Below, piece after piece: positions 12,036-22,322 of a DNA stretch of 64,000 nucleotides (positions within the stretch are counted from its first letter, which is position 1; every line of letters starts with the position of its first letter). Below the pieces are notes generated by a model. That model worked only from the letters and a program-made list of their open reading frames with translations. It was not told the origin of the DNA and searched no databases. The DNA is from Gnetum montanum (lineage: Eukaryota > Streptophyta > Gnetopsida > Gnetales > Gnetaceae). Location of the stretch: NCBI GenBank assembly GCA_015680685.1, contig MNCI01016355.1, positions 362,489-426,488 on the forward strand, read 5' to 3'. Made by a program: the position numbers and the translations under genes.

Positions 12036-13446
12036 CTTAACAAATGGTAAGCACCCCGAAGGTTACCTTATCCCTAAGGCAACCCAAGGTAGTTCCACCA
12101 ACCTTTAACATATTATCCAAATGGAACTCTGCCACAACCTCTTGAGCAACACCAACAGTGGCAATACCCATAGTCATGGGGGATGCCACGACCAAGGCAA
12201 CAATATCCTTATCGGCAACCGAATCCATATGGCTATTATGTGTAGCAGTCAATCTCTCCACGTGACTCTGTTGATCATGTTACATCACAACATCACTACC
12301 AAGCTTGGGAGTATTATAGGACTCCTTCTCCTTGGGGAGACAACCCACAGTCATACCATCCTCCAAACCCATCCACAACTCTCACACCGATAGTTCCACT
12401 ACCACCCGCTCCAGCAATGCAAGGGAAACTACCCACTCAACCGCAACAACGCAATGCTACGAGAGCTATAAACCTTCAACCCGCTGTTGGTTCTGACAAC
12501 CACACAAAGAGAAGATCTTTCTTTAGAACCAACAGTCCAACTAAGCTCTCACAACCACAAGTGGTTGAACCTTTGAACACTTCTCCATCAAATAAGGCTT
12601 CAAAGCTCCCTTCAAACCAAAAATAGAGCTCAATGCACATGGTTATGTTAACACATGTCATCACTGACTAAATTAAGGAGGGTCACCTTCCTAGGAAATG
12701 CTTTGACCCTGGAAGCCTTTTAATCTATCTCCAAGTCACTGGGAATGAACCTTGTAAAGCTCTTCTAAACTCAGGTTCTGGAGTCAACTTGATATCACAA
12801 GAGATGTATAAAGCCTGGAAGCTACCTCCACTAAAGAAGAGCAATATTTGCTTAGAGTTGGTTGACCAGTCCATCACTGTTCCCTTGGGACTAGTGAAGG
12901 ACATTGTTACCACTGTGTGTGGGTGGTCATATCCAGCTGATTTCCTAGTGATCCAAGTAAACAATGACAAAGGGGACTTCCCAATAATAATGAGAAGGAC
13001 ATGGCTAAGTACCATAAATGCATGCCTAGGAATCCACGATCTTTCCCTAGAAATATCTAACGAAAACACTTGTGGAAAGATTGAGAAGAAGAAGGTTCCA
13101 TGCATCACATACAGTGATATAGGGTGTGATTGTGTATAGGAATATTCTGCATTACCCACATGCAACCGGTGTGCACCATAAGTTAACATACAAAGGTGCC
13201 TGTATGTAGTAACCACACAACAAGAAGACACCCAATGGTTGATAGCTTATCAAGAGAGCAACTCACCAACGTGCATGGAACTAACTGGGGGAACAACTTG
13301 CATCCACATTAAAAGCATAGATGCACTAGAGCAAGAGTATCGCCAACTTCCAACCCTTAACCTAAAAACATCAATAGGGGGAAGTTGGAAATTCCTAAAA
13401 GTTTCAAACAAGCACTCTGATAAAAGATTACTAGTCAATGTGCAAT
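12036..13446 (+). pseudogene. Pro/Gln-rich gag tail and aspartic protease-like domain
   Basis: Region 12060-12630 reads in pieces as a Pro/Gln/Tyr-rich tail like that of the gag at 43639-45546. After a linker, 12740-13139 reads as a retropepsin-like domain: ALLNSGSGVNLISQEMY at the active-site loop and FPIIMRRTWLSTINACLGI at the ILGRPWLATANA block. The catalytic aspartate of the D-S-G triplet is replaced by asparagine (NSG), so it would be inactive. A further weakly conserved segment runs to 13446. No reverse transcriptase follows; the frame gives way to a polypurine-like motif and T-rich DNA, so the missing pol is not just a local stop. Confidence 0.65.
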
Positions 13447-13540
13447 AGACTAAACCTTACCTTAAATCTAGAACAGTCAATGCACATAACACATTGGAGA
13501 AAGGACAACATTGCTCATTATTTTAGATCTTCTCCTCTCA

Positions 13541-13560
13541 ACTTAGTCATGGGGGAGATG
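13541..13560 (+). promoter_or_regulatory. Internal polypurine-tract-like motif
   Basis: CTTAGTCATGGGGGAGATG repeats the sequence found directly before the 3' LTR (TTTAGTCATGGGGGTA, 17040-17055). Homologous internal copies lie on the minus strand at 28386-28410 and 43553-43580, each just downstream of the coding region. Confidence 0.55.
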
Positions 13561-14426
13561 GCCACCTATGCTAATCAATCAAGGCCCTTAGTTCCTTTTT
13601 AAGTTTTTGTTTTACATATTTTTGTTTTAGAAATTTCTTTAACTTTTCTTGTTTTTGTTTTGCAACATTGTTTATACTTTTTAATTTCTTTGTGTGTTTG
13701 TTTATTTTGTTAGGATCTTCACCTAATAAGTGCTCCTAATAGTGGTATGAACTATATTCCATGATTGCTAATGTTTGGTTTTTACCTTTGAGTTATAATG
13801 TTGATACTATGGTATGGTTCTTTTGATATAACAGGCAATGAGTCCATGTCATCCATGCATTCATAAATTTCCATGGTCTCTCTTGGTTTGTAAATGTACA
13901 GTTCCTTTCTTAATAATAGAACTATCAACGAATTGGTGACTGGGCATTTCTCAAACTAAGGAAGGACTCAAGGATTGAAAAGGTTGTGACTTCAAGGGGA
14001 TTTGATGCATTTGTGTTGGCCATTCTCTTGGGTGCTTGGATGTTTTCTTTCTGAGTTTTCCTTACCATTCTGATGCTGTCGAGAAGCTGAGCTAATAAAC
14101 ATAATAAATCTTTGCATGATGTGGTTCTCACATACATAAAAAAAATGTGAGAATTCAAAGCACACCCCTTAGACGAAATAATCATCTGGGCTACAAGCAC
14201 TGGTTATGGAACTAAATAAACATGTTCCCTCTAACTAAGGCCCTTTCTTGCTTCCTACCTCTTCTTTTTCGTTTCGTCGGAATGGTGATGACTTTTTGGC
14301 GGAAGCATTCTTGTTACTTCAAGTGGATGGATTGGCCAAATGTATTTAATGCGAAGTCACTAGATGTGGATTGTTTGAGGCTAGACTTGGAATGAGATCT
14401 ACTAAATCACATTAACCATTAATACA
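13561..14426. other. 3' untranslated region with a T-rich tract
   Basis: Bases 13595-13715 are T-rich with repeated TTTTTGTTTT runs. The counterparts at 28250-28345 and 43430-43530, A-rich on the plus strand, occupy the same position downstream of coding sequence. Bases 14096-14180 match about 27660-27745 in reverse orientation. No gene is seen. Confidence 0.5.
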
Positions 14427-14757
14427 TGATGAGACGCGGTTTGCGTCGGCCGCGATATCGCGTACGCGATATCGCGTCCGACGCGATATCGCGTCCTTCC
14501 CTACGATCTTGCGTACGCGATATCGTAGTCAGCCGTCATGTCTATAAATAAGAGGCGGCTCTCCCTCATTTGGGGATCCCAGTTTTAGGTAGCTAAGCTC
14601 TGGCAGTTTGATCCCTCCAGAGTTAGAATTTTCCCGTGTCTGCTCGCAGTGTGGTGAATGTGATTGTACGGTGTCTTTATTCGAGTGTGCCGTACTTGGA
14701 CACGCACATGACCGGCAATAAAGATCGAGATTACTTCATCATTGCAGCATTCACTTA

Positions 14758-15112
14758 NNNNNNNNNNNNNNNNNNNNNNNNNNNNNNNNNNNNNNNNNNN
14801 NNNNNNNNNNNNNNNNNNNNNNNNNNNNNNNNNNNNNNNNNNNNNNNNNNNNNNNNNNNNNNNNNNNNNNNNNNNNNNNNNNNNNNNNNNNNNNNNNNNN
14901 NNNNNNNNNNNNNNNNNNNNNNNNNNNNNNNNNNNNNNNNNNNNNNNNNNNNNNNNNNNNNNNNNNNNNNNNNNNNNNNNNNNNNNNNNNNNNNNNNNNN
15001 NNNNNNNNNNNNNNNNNNNNNNNNNNNNNNNNNNNNNNNNNNNNNNNNNNNNNNNNNNNNNNNNNNNNNNNNNNNNNNNNNNNNNNNNNNNNNNNNNNNN
15101 NNNNNNNNNNNN
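14758..15112. other. Assembly gap (355 N)
   Basis: Undetermined bases lie between duplicated LTR sequence. If both flanks are true LTRs the gap is too short for the missing LTR parts alone, which need about 700 bases, so its length is not a measured distance. Confidence 0.99.
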
Positions 15113-15580
15113 CGCGATATCGCGTCCTTCCCTACGATCTTGCGTACGCGATATCGCAGTCAGCCGTCATGTCTATAAATAAGAGGCGGCTCTCCCTCAT
15201 TTGGGGATCCCAGTTTTAGGTAGCGAAGCTCTGGCAGTTTGATCCCTCCAGAGTTAGAATTTTCCCGTGTCTGCCCGCAGTGTGGTGAATGTGATTGTAC
15301 GGTGTCTTTATTCGAGTGTGCTGTACTTGGACACGCACATGACCGGCAATAAAGATCGAGATTACTTCATCATTGTAGCATTCACTTAGTTTATTTATTG
15401 TTATTTATTTCATGTTATTTATTGCTTTCCTAGCGCGGTGTAAGTACGACTTGACTACGAGCATCTACGGGTGTGTACGGCTAGTTAAGGAATCGGTTAC
15501 TTATCGCAATTAGTTTCTCACCCTTTCACTCCTAGAAGCAGAACGAGTTCGACTTGATTACGAGCATTTAAGTGTGACTG

Positions 15581-15702
15581 CTTGGTAGCCCAGTGGTGTA
15601 GCTAGGGGGATCTACGCTTGGTAACCCAGTGGCGTATTTGGGGTCTACGCTTGGTAATCCCAGTGGCGTACCTAGGCCTATGCTTGGTAGTCCCAGTGGT
15701 AG
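15581..15702 (+). repeat. Four tandem TTGGTAACCCAGTGGCG units in the LTR
   Basis: Copies start at 15581, 15617, 15650 and 15683, spaced 33-36 bases, and each can fold as a small hairpin (CGC..TTGG / CCA..GCG). The same series appears on the minus strand at 6232-6345 and in shorter form at 24914-24960. They lie in the loop between conserved hairpin arms of the LTR. Confidence 0.75.
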
Positions 15703-16047
15703 TCGTGCACGAAGTCCAAGATGTGTACGGTTGATCAAGGAATCGGTGGCTCGTCGCACTTAGGCTAGATTAGATTCTCTTACCCTTTTCCTCTTAGCTT
15801 AGAATTAGTTAATATTATTTTCCACTGCCTTCAGGAGTAGCATTAGATTAGGAACACATCATACACCTCATCTAGACTAAACCATACGTGACATATGCAA
15901 AACTAGTCTAGATGGGAAGACAGCGAACTGCGACCTAAGGCTAACTAATCTAGGTGCCACAACTAGTCCATCTGCGGAGTTCGACCGGATCGTGCGTGCG
16001 ACGCTCGTTTCGTATGGTTGAGTGTAGGGGTACCTCGCCACTCATCA

Positions 16048-17039
16048 ATACACAAGGGACTGTACACCACCTTATTCTCGGGACTCCATTCCATTCTCTT
16101 CTTTCTATCATTTTTTCTTCATTTTCCACCTCATTGCTGGTTGTATCAATAGTCCATATTTTGGGTGATGCAGTGTTTTCTTTTTGGTAAATTCTTGTGG
16201 TTATGACTTTTAACTCTTACTTCCAAATCACATTTCTGGAGCCTAGGGACTCTTTGAATGTGGGACTGCTAGGGCATTAAGGGCATGAGCTTGCTTTGGG
16301 GACGATCCACTGGCATTCCTATTTGTTTATCAGTTAACTTCTTTCCCTTAAACATCTCTGCCATCAACCTTTATTTTGTTTGTTTCCACCTTTGACATCC
16401 ATTTTATTGGCATTGTCATTGTTTCTTTCTCCATCTTTCTTACCCCTTATATTTTTCCATTCTATTACTACCGAAGGTTGACTCTTAGTCATGGGGGTCC
16501 TGGTCCAATTTTTTTAATTTTCTCTAAACCCCTACACCTTGGGTAGCCACCAGTGTTATATCTCCAAAATCCACATCAGCCATAGCACAACTCTACCAAT
16601 GGACCTTACACTGAGGCAAGGTATCAACTGCATTGTGATTCATTTACCCTTGCTAATATAAGATTGTGTTGTGTGTGTTGATGGCAATCATACACCAATG
16701 GATTGGATCCGGAGGGAACACTTGGAATGGACTAGTGCTGCAGCAGTCATGCAAGGAACAAGATCGATGGCATAGTTATGGATGGACAACGAAAAGTGCA
16801 ATCTTGGCGTTGGCAGCAACAGACTTCTTCTTTTCTCTCTCTCTCTTCTCTCTCAGCTGCCAAATAAGGCTGGATGTCAAATGTGTATAGTGTTCACTCT
16901 TGTTGTCATGAACACTAATTTTGTCATGTATTGTAATGATGATTCGTTCACATGTCACCCCATTCACCATTAGTGTCATTCAAGTCAATAATCCCATACC
17001 TTCTCAATATTTTGTAAGGAACTCGAGGACAAGTTTTTA
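16048..17039. other. 3' region of the gag-protease element
   Basis: Pyrimidine-rich non-coding DNA; short ORFs at 16666-16973 overlap on both strands and look like chance. A further TTAGTCATGGGGGTCC motif at 16484-16498 is a third copy of the polypurine tract. Confidence 0.5.
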
Positions 17040-17055
17040 TTTAGTCATGGGGGTA
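17040..17055 (+). promoter_or_regulatory. Polypurine tract before the 3' LTR
   Basis: TTTAGTCATGGGGGTA directly abuts the 3' LTR. Equivalent tracts adjoin the LTRs on the minus strand at 26383-26400 and 41497-41512. It would prime plus-strand cDNA synthesis. Confidence 0.8.
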
Positions 17056-17833
17056 TGATGAGCCACGATATCGCGTAGGCGATATCGTGGCCCGCTGCAA
17101 CATCTATAAATAAGAGGTGGCTTTCCCTATTTTAGGCACTTAGACTTAGACCCTTAGCCAAACTATTGCAGTTTTACTGTTCCAGAGTTAGAATAATTTC
17201 CATGTGCCCACAGTAGGAGTCTTAAAGTGAACGGATCTTTATTCGAGCAAATTGTACTTGAGAACACATTTGTGTACGGCAATAAAGACGAACTTTCTGA
17301 TAAACCTTGCAGCATGTGGACTAAGCTAAATAGGAATTAATTATTGTTAAATGTTAAAATGCTTTCCTAGATAATTAATCTCTCTCAACCCTTAACTCCC
17401 CTAGTTAAGCGCATTTAGTACAACCACTTCTAGCAATTGTGTAACACTTGGTAACCCAGTAATGAGTAGCGTTTGGTAATCCTAGCAACATTGCACTAGT
17501 TCAGGGTGTGTATGGCAAGTGGGAACAGATACTGATGCTAGGACACATAGAACTTAGTTAGTGAATAGTTAATGGAAATTAGTTATTTAGTTCTCTTCAC
17601 CTTCCTCTATTAGCATAAGACGTTAAAAAGATAAAAGATATAAAAATCATATACCTCAAGCTTACTTAACCATACAACCGTGACAATACAAGTAAGTTTG
17701 GGAAGACAACGATTGATTAACCTTAAGTGTTCCATTAGGGCGCGTAAGCACTTAGTCCTTGGAGTTCGACCGTATCGCGCGTGAGACGCTTGTATTCATA
17801 TGGTTGAGTGTAGGGGTACCTCGCCACTCATCA
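17056..17833 (+). repeat. 3' LTR of the gag-protease element
   Basis: It has the same boundaries and internal order as 9161-9986 but a shorter palindrome array (17064-17088). The TATA box is at 17105-17112. It is followed by the duplication GATAT. Confidence 0.92.
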
Positions 17834-17838
17834 GATAT

Positions 17839-18345
17839 AACACTATACAAGGCGGGTTGACTTACCTAAGGATATATTTTAATAGCTACCATCAATTTTA
17901 CCCATTTACCTTACTTAGCTTATTTAATCCCGTAGCTTGTGCTACTTATACCTCAAGGACGGTTGCTTGTCAACCTTTTCTTTTCATATTATTTAAGGTA
18001 TTTTTCATTCCTATTTTACTTCCCCGTCTTTTGCTATATTTTCTCACTTTCCTTTCAAGCTTCCACCTATTATGTTCATAGGTACTTATAACTCTTTGAT
18101 CCTTCAATTGTTTCCCAATGTGCCTTGCATAAGAGTCAATGGTTGAGATCCTTACTATGGCAAAGCATTATGGATACTAATGATTGAAAGATCAAAGCTT
18201 ACCAATGTCTCATATTTAGGGGAGAATATATAAAATCCATCGCATTTTTTCTTTTGATCCATTCTCCTAGCTTGTCTTGAGTATAATCCCTAATATTAAC
18301 CATTCAACTAATTAACCTAGGCTAGGGACATAACCTAGATTATTT
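17839..18345. other. Old Athila-like element resumes, non-coding
   Basis: This is the right side of the insertion site of the gag-protease element. T-rich sequence with no coding signal that I recognise. Confidence 0.4.
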
Positions 18346-18446
18346 TGGTGGGGGGGGTGTTGTGGGTCAGGGGGTGGGGGGTAGGTTGGGGGGGTGGGGT
18401 CAGGGGGTGGCTGGCAGGTTGGGGCGGTGGGGGGAGGGGAGGCAAG
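18346..18446 (+). repeat. G-rich minisatellite
   Basis: About 100 bases of runs of 3-8 G with two or more imperfect units of the form GGGTCAGGGGGTGG...AGGTTGGGG, in otherwise AT-rich DNA. The spacing of G runs would allow G-quadruplexes on the plus strand. Confidence 0.85.
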
Positions 18447-19805
18447 GTTGTAAGCAACTTAAAATCAAATAGGATAGTAGGCTATAACCAACATGAAAGT
18501 TGATCAAGAGCAAGTTAGAAAATGCGTTTGTTGAAAGAAATGCATCTCGGATCCTTAAAACTTAGGAAAGATTGAAACCTTGAGATTGTAAGTCATCCTT
18601 CCAACAAACAAAGCAAACCTTGCGAGGAGAAGTTTTTAGCCCAAATAATCCTAGGAAGGGCCTTCCTAACCAAGTTATATGTGAATTCTTACCTTAACAA
18701 TAATATTTAATGACAAGAAGTAAAAATAAGGAAGTAATTTTTATTAATAAAGTAGCTAATATAATTATTTTCTATTATTTTAGTCATATAGATTTATATC
18801 GAAGGATGCGATAATACACGATTAATAAAATTATTTTATCGAAGGACATTGTAGATTCCATGTCCATAGATGCACTAGCAATAAAGAAACCCTTAAGGTT
18901 TAACCATATCAATAGACATCACGTTATTGATGTCTTGTTATAAATGTAGCTGAAGTATATCAATTTGTATGATTCAAATCGATGTAGGTAAAATTTACGT
19001 TCAGGTTATAAATAAATATATCGATTTCATCAATTAAAATCGATATTTTATTATACAATGATATGGATCTATATCGATCAGATTAATGAAACTCACTTCT
19101 AAACAGCATGGCCGTAATGAACTTTGATAAGTTAATATATAGTGATACCGATCCATGTCGACTGTATCAATGTAGATCGATAAATAAATTTTTTTTTCTG
19201 AAAGTTTTGCATCTGAATAGTATGATCACGGTGAACTTTGATACGCTGAGAGTCTTAAGAATAATTATATCGATTTTGGTGGCAGTCGTGATGTACTTCG
19301 ATCTAATTAAGATTGAATAACATCGATTCTTCGATGAAGATCGATATGATTAAAAAGCAAAAAAATGAAAGGTAAGAGTAAGGGAGTGGCCTTATAATAT
19401 AAAGCCATCAGCCGTGAGGATGGATCTTATCCCTGCAAAATCCTGTTCCCACCTCTGCGTGTGGTTTGCGACTCCACCGTCTTGTTTGCTTCTTTTGTCC
19501 CTTCAGGGATCATGGGCAGATAAGCAAGGACTCATACCACACCAAGAACCAGTGATCGAGTTAAAACTTACTTCCCCAAGTTGTTTCTTTTGTACTCCTA
19601 TCATGATTGGGCTTCGGTTCATCGCTCTTTCCTCTTACCTCGCTTGTGGGTTGCGACAAAGGGATTAGGAATATCTCTCCAAGTTAGGGCTTGTTTCAAA
19701 CATTTTTGAATTTGGATAATGCCGTATCTACCGTTCCAGCAACTATCACGCGTGAGGAGGGTATAAATGGTTGAATCCTCACGACTACGCAGGCTTAGTT
19801 CAAAA
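18447..19805. other. Spacer before the accessory ORF, with GATCGAT-rich segment and TATA-like boxes
   Basis: Bases 18780-19350 repeat short ATCGAT/ATCGATTT motifs like those in the element's LTR (570-960). TATA-like sequences occur at 19393-19404 (TTATAATATAAAG) and 19761-19769 (GTATAAATG). A pyrimidine-rich stretch ending TTATAG near 19830-19845 resembles a 3' splice site. A promoter or spliced leader for the following ORF is possible but unproven. Confidence 0.35.
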
Positions 19806-20878
19806 ATGGCCTTAGTGAATGTTGAATTTTTTTCTTGTGTTATAGGCGCTTAGGGTGTAGAGGCTCAAAATCATCGTTTACCATCATGAGGTGGATTATA
19901 CATAGTGGTTTGGCCACATCAATGCCATAGTATACTAGTCGCTGGAGGCCATGGGATGTGGGGCGTTTATTAGGCCTCCCATCGACTGGTTCTACAAGAA
20001 CTTAAAGCCATATCTCACTAAGGTGGGTCCTCTTGAACATTAATTACTTGGTTTCCTTTGTCAAGAAAACTATGGTGAAGATCACTATAGCACAACTTTA
20101 GGAGTGGTTCATTCTTCCAACCAAGGGTAACGACATCTTCAAGTCCAAAGCCAGCATAGAATAGAAATATGATATCTTCCATCAATTCATAGAAATATGA
20201 TATCTTCCATCAGTTCATTGGAGAATTAGACTCCACTAGGATGTAGACCTAGTGGCTCCACTTTGTGAACCTATTCCTTGAGCATTGTTTGATGGCTAGG
20301 ATGATTGTTATGAGCATCTTGCTATCCAAACACACCACCTACATCTTGAGCGCAACTCTCTAGGTTATGAAGGTTCTAAAGTTCAACGAGGAGGCAAATT
20401 TTACATACCTGCCAATTAGGTATATGGTGTATTACTATAACAATGATGCACTCAAACTTTACTTTCCCTTTTTTATTTCAATGATTTGAGAAAGTTGAGG
20501 GTGCTAGAACCTCAAACGAGCATGAAGGCACACCTTATTGTTTTGAAAAAGGACATCTTCACCCCATCCCTCAAAATCTACACTAAGATTGGCCCCTTTG
20601 TTAAGCAATCCAAGGATTGAGACTCCTCATTGGCACTTGAGGCCAATGAAGTTCAAGAATTTTGGAAAGAGATGTGAGCTTAATTGTAGGAAGTAATGTT
20701 TACATAGTGCAAGATTTCGATAGTTCTAAAGAAGGTGAGTTCTACTCTCACAACCATGGATAGGTGGGTAGCAGACATTTAGAAGAATGTCCACCCTCAA
20801 ATCAAAGATGATGATGAGGGGATTGAACCCTCTTACTTCCAAGAGGACATGGAGGTAGAAAGAGGATTAGAGGCTTGA
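19806..20878 (+). pseudogene. Broken accessory ORF between integrase and 3' LTR
   Basis: Three forward frames give successive protein-like stretches: AMGCGAFIRPPIDWFYKNL near 19950, then FVKKTMVKITIAQL near 20060, then ANFTYLPIRYMVYYY and KAHLIVLKKDIFTPSLKIY at 20395-20590, and SSTLTTMDRWVADI near 20735, ending after an acidic EDMEVERGLEA near 20875. Composition and length (about 350 codons) suggest one former protein broken by frameshifts. It stands where Athila-type elements carry an extra, sometimes env-like, ORF, but no membrane segment or known domain was recognised. The function is unknown. Confidence 0.5.
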
Positions 20879-21250
20879 TCCTCATATGAAGTTAATTTTA
20901 TTTTTATTGTTGTTGTTCTTATGATCATAGAGCCATTGTTGGTTGGTAGGAACACATTCTAGTTTGCTGCATTATGTAATTAATCTTTCTTTGTGATAAA
21001 CATGAACCATGATGACAGGTGATGTTTATTGTTTTAAGCTTTATGAACAATATGGATATCTTTGGTTAATTTAAGGCACTATTCCTTTTTATTGCAAGTA
21101 CTATTCCAATTTCTTGCTTGACCTATTATATTAAAGGTCAGGAATGGATTTATTTGTAGTACAATAGATGCTTGATAGTATATATCTCTTCTTTTTAGCA
21201 TACTGTCATCTTTGTTACCTAGGCACTGGCTAAAGGTTCGTAGAGGGCTG
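20879..21250. other. 3' untranslated region of the old element
   Basis: No gene is seen. It ends TCGTAGAGGGCTG, a possible decayed polypurine tract just before the LTR. Confidence 0.4.
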
Positions 21251-22262
21251 TGTTGAACCCTCAAATGCCCTAGTTTTCATATTAAAAACTATTTAATTTT
21301 TATTTTTTTGCTATTTAACTATATCTAAGTGCATCAATTTCTTTGATGTCAAGTGATAAGGACTAATTACCTTGTTGAGTATATATTATTACAGGATATC
21401 ACAGGATTGATAGCTTTTGATATAATATTGATTGAGATTGAGAATTTTGAAATATTTTGAGAGACAACCATGTTAATCCACATTAATTAGATCAATTGGA
21501 ATTGACCCAAAATTATATTGATTTCTACAACATCCATGATGATAACATTGGGCAAAAGAAGCTACACCTCATCATGGAATTAGGATATTGATCTACACTG
21601 TAGATGCAACACTAATTAATGATCAAAGGACACACTAGTGCAATATAGTTCAATAATACTGTAGAACTATATTGATCCTTATTGATTCCCTCAATGAATA
21701 TCTATATATCTATTTTATGAGTTTTTCCTTATTATGATGTAAGCTATTTCAGTATAAATGGGAGAGCATTGCATCTAATAAGGGGAGTCAATACCCAGGA
21801 GAACCCACATTAAGTTGAAACCCAATTCTTAATTTCCCTTGAACAATTGTGAAAATGAAGATCCATTGAGCCTTGTGGTAGCTAAAGACCATTAGAGTCC
21901 ATTGGTGGGCTATTGAGGTTGCTGCATTCTGGAAATAACAAGGTAGGATCATAGATTGGGTGCTGCCCTCCTTGTGATCTTTACAATGCATGTTTGTACT
22001 TCATGATTTCAATTTGATTTAATCATTAATCCTTACTTTTGAACTTAAGATTATAAGTTATGATGATGTCATAATTTTGCTTATGAGTGATAGTCTTAAG
22101 CATGGGATTTGATTGGATTTGATCCTAATTATTTTATGTCTTGATGATTTCTTTATCTTTGGATAATTCCTCCATGGATACAACTCGCAGGTTAGTCATA
22201 GATGAGGTGACACATCTATGACAAGGGTAATCTAATCATAATCATCACAAGAACCTATTACA
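21251..22262 (+). repeat. 3' LTR of the old Athila-like element
   Basis: It begins TGTTGAACCC and aligns with 488-1497 throughout, with many substitutions. The right end is uncertain because the two copies diverge after about 22235. Confidence 0.6.
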
Positions 22263-22322
22263 GAAATGGTAAAGTATCTTATGTCTTGATCTTTATAACT
22301 TTTTTTCATTCCATTCCACCTT

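Larger units (their letters stand above)
14427..16047 (+). mobile_element. Nested TGATGAG-family LTR insertion containing an assembly gap
   Basis: It begins TGATGAGACGCGG and ends CTCATCA, with the duplication ATACA at 14422-14426 and 16048-16052. A TATA box lies at 14543-14550 after a palindrome array. The middle is replaced by 355 N. The 276 bases before the gap (14482-14757) and the 276 after it (15113-15388) are two near-identical copies of the same LTR segment. The insertion is therefore either a complete element whose interior was not assembled or a solo LTR of about 990 bp with an unmerged overlap. Confidence 0.85.
9161..17833 (+). mobile_element. Non-autonomous gag-protease element, TGATGAG family
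   Basis: LTRs at 9161-9986 and 17056-17833 begin TGATGAG, end CTCATCA and align closely. GATAT at 9156-9160 and 17834-17838 is a perfect 5-bp duplication. A tRNA-Asp-type primer-binding site follows the left LTR and a polypurine tract precedes the right one. The interior has gag and a protease-like domain but no RT, RNase H or integrase, matching the published class of terminal-repeat retrotransposons with only a GAG domain (TR-GAG). It probably depended on pol from an Athila-like relative such as 25542-39172. A later LTR insertion (14427-16047) sits in its 3' part. Confidence 0.9.
488..22262 (+). mobile_element. Old Athila-like Ty3/gypsy element carrying nested insertions
   Basis: Two direct repeats of about 1 kb (488-1497 and 21251-22262) flank, in order, a tRNA-Asp-like primer-binding site, gag, protease, RT, RNase H, integrase and an accessory ORF, all forward. 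Removing the nested insertions (5880-6865 and 9161-17833) leaves about 12 kb, a normal size for Athila-type elements. The RT motif FMDDFSIYG and the protease context ILGRS fit the Athila/Tat branch. The LTRs are strongly diverged by eye and pol carries many stops, so the insertion is old. No clear target-site duplication was found, and pairing the two LTRs is inference from order and homology. Confidence 0.6.

Noticed and set aside
12725-13231. Reverse ORF of 168 codons
   Set aside because: It is antisense to a protease-like domain recognised on the forward strand.
14636-15182. Two forward ORFs of 180 and 146 codons
   Set aside because: Most of their length is translated N; they bridge the assembly gap and have no coding evidence.
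15581-15702. CRISPR-like array
   Set aside because: Spacers are not unique, the host is a plant, and the units belong to a retrotransposon LTR.
16666-16979. Overlapping small ORFs on both strands
   Set aside because: They overlap one another, have no family resemblance and lie in the 3' untranslated part of an element.
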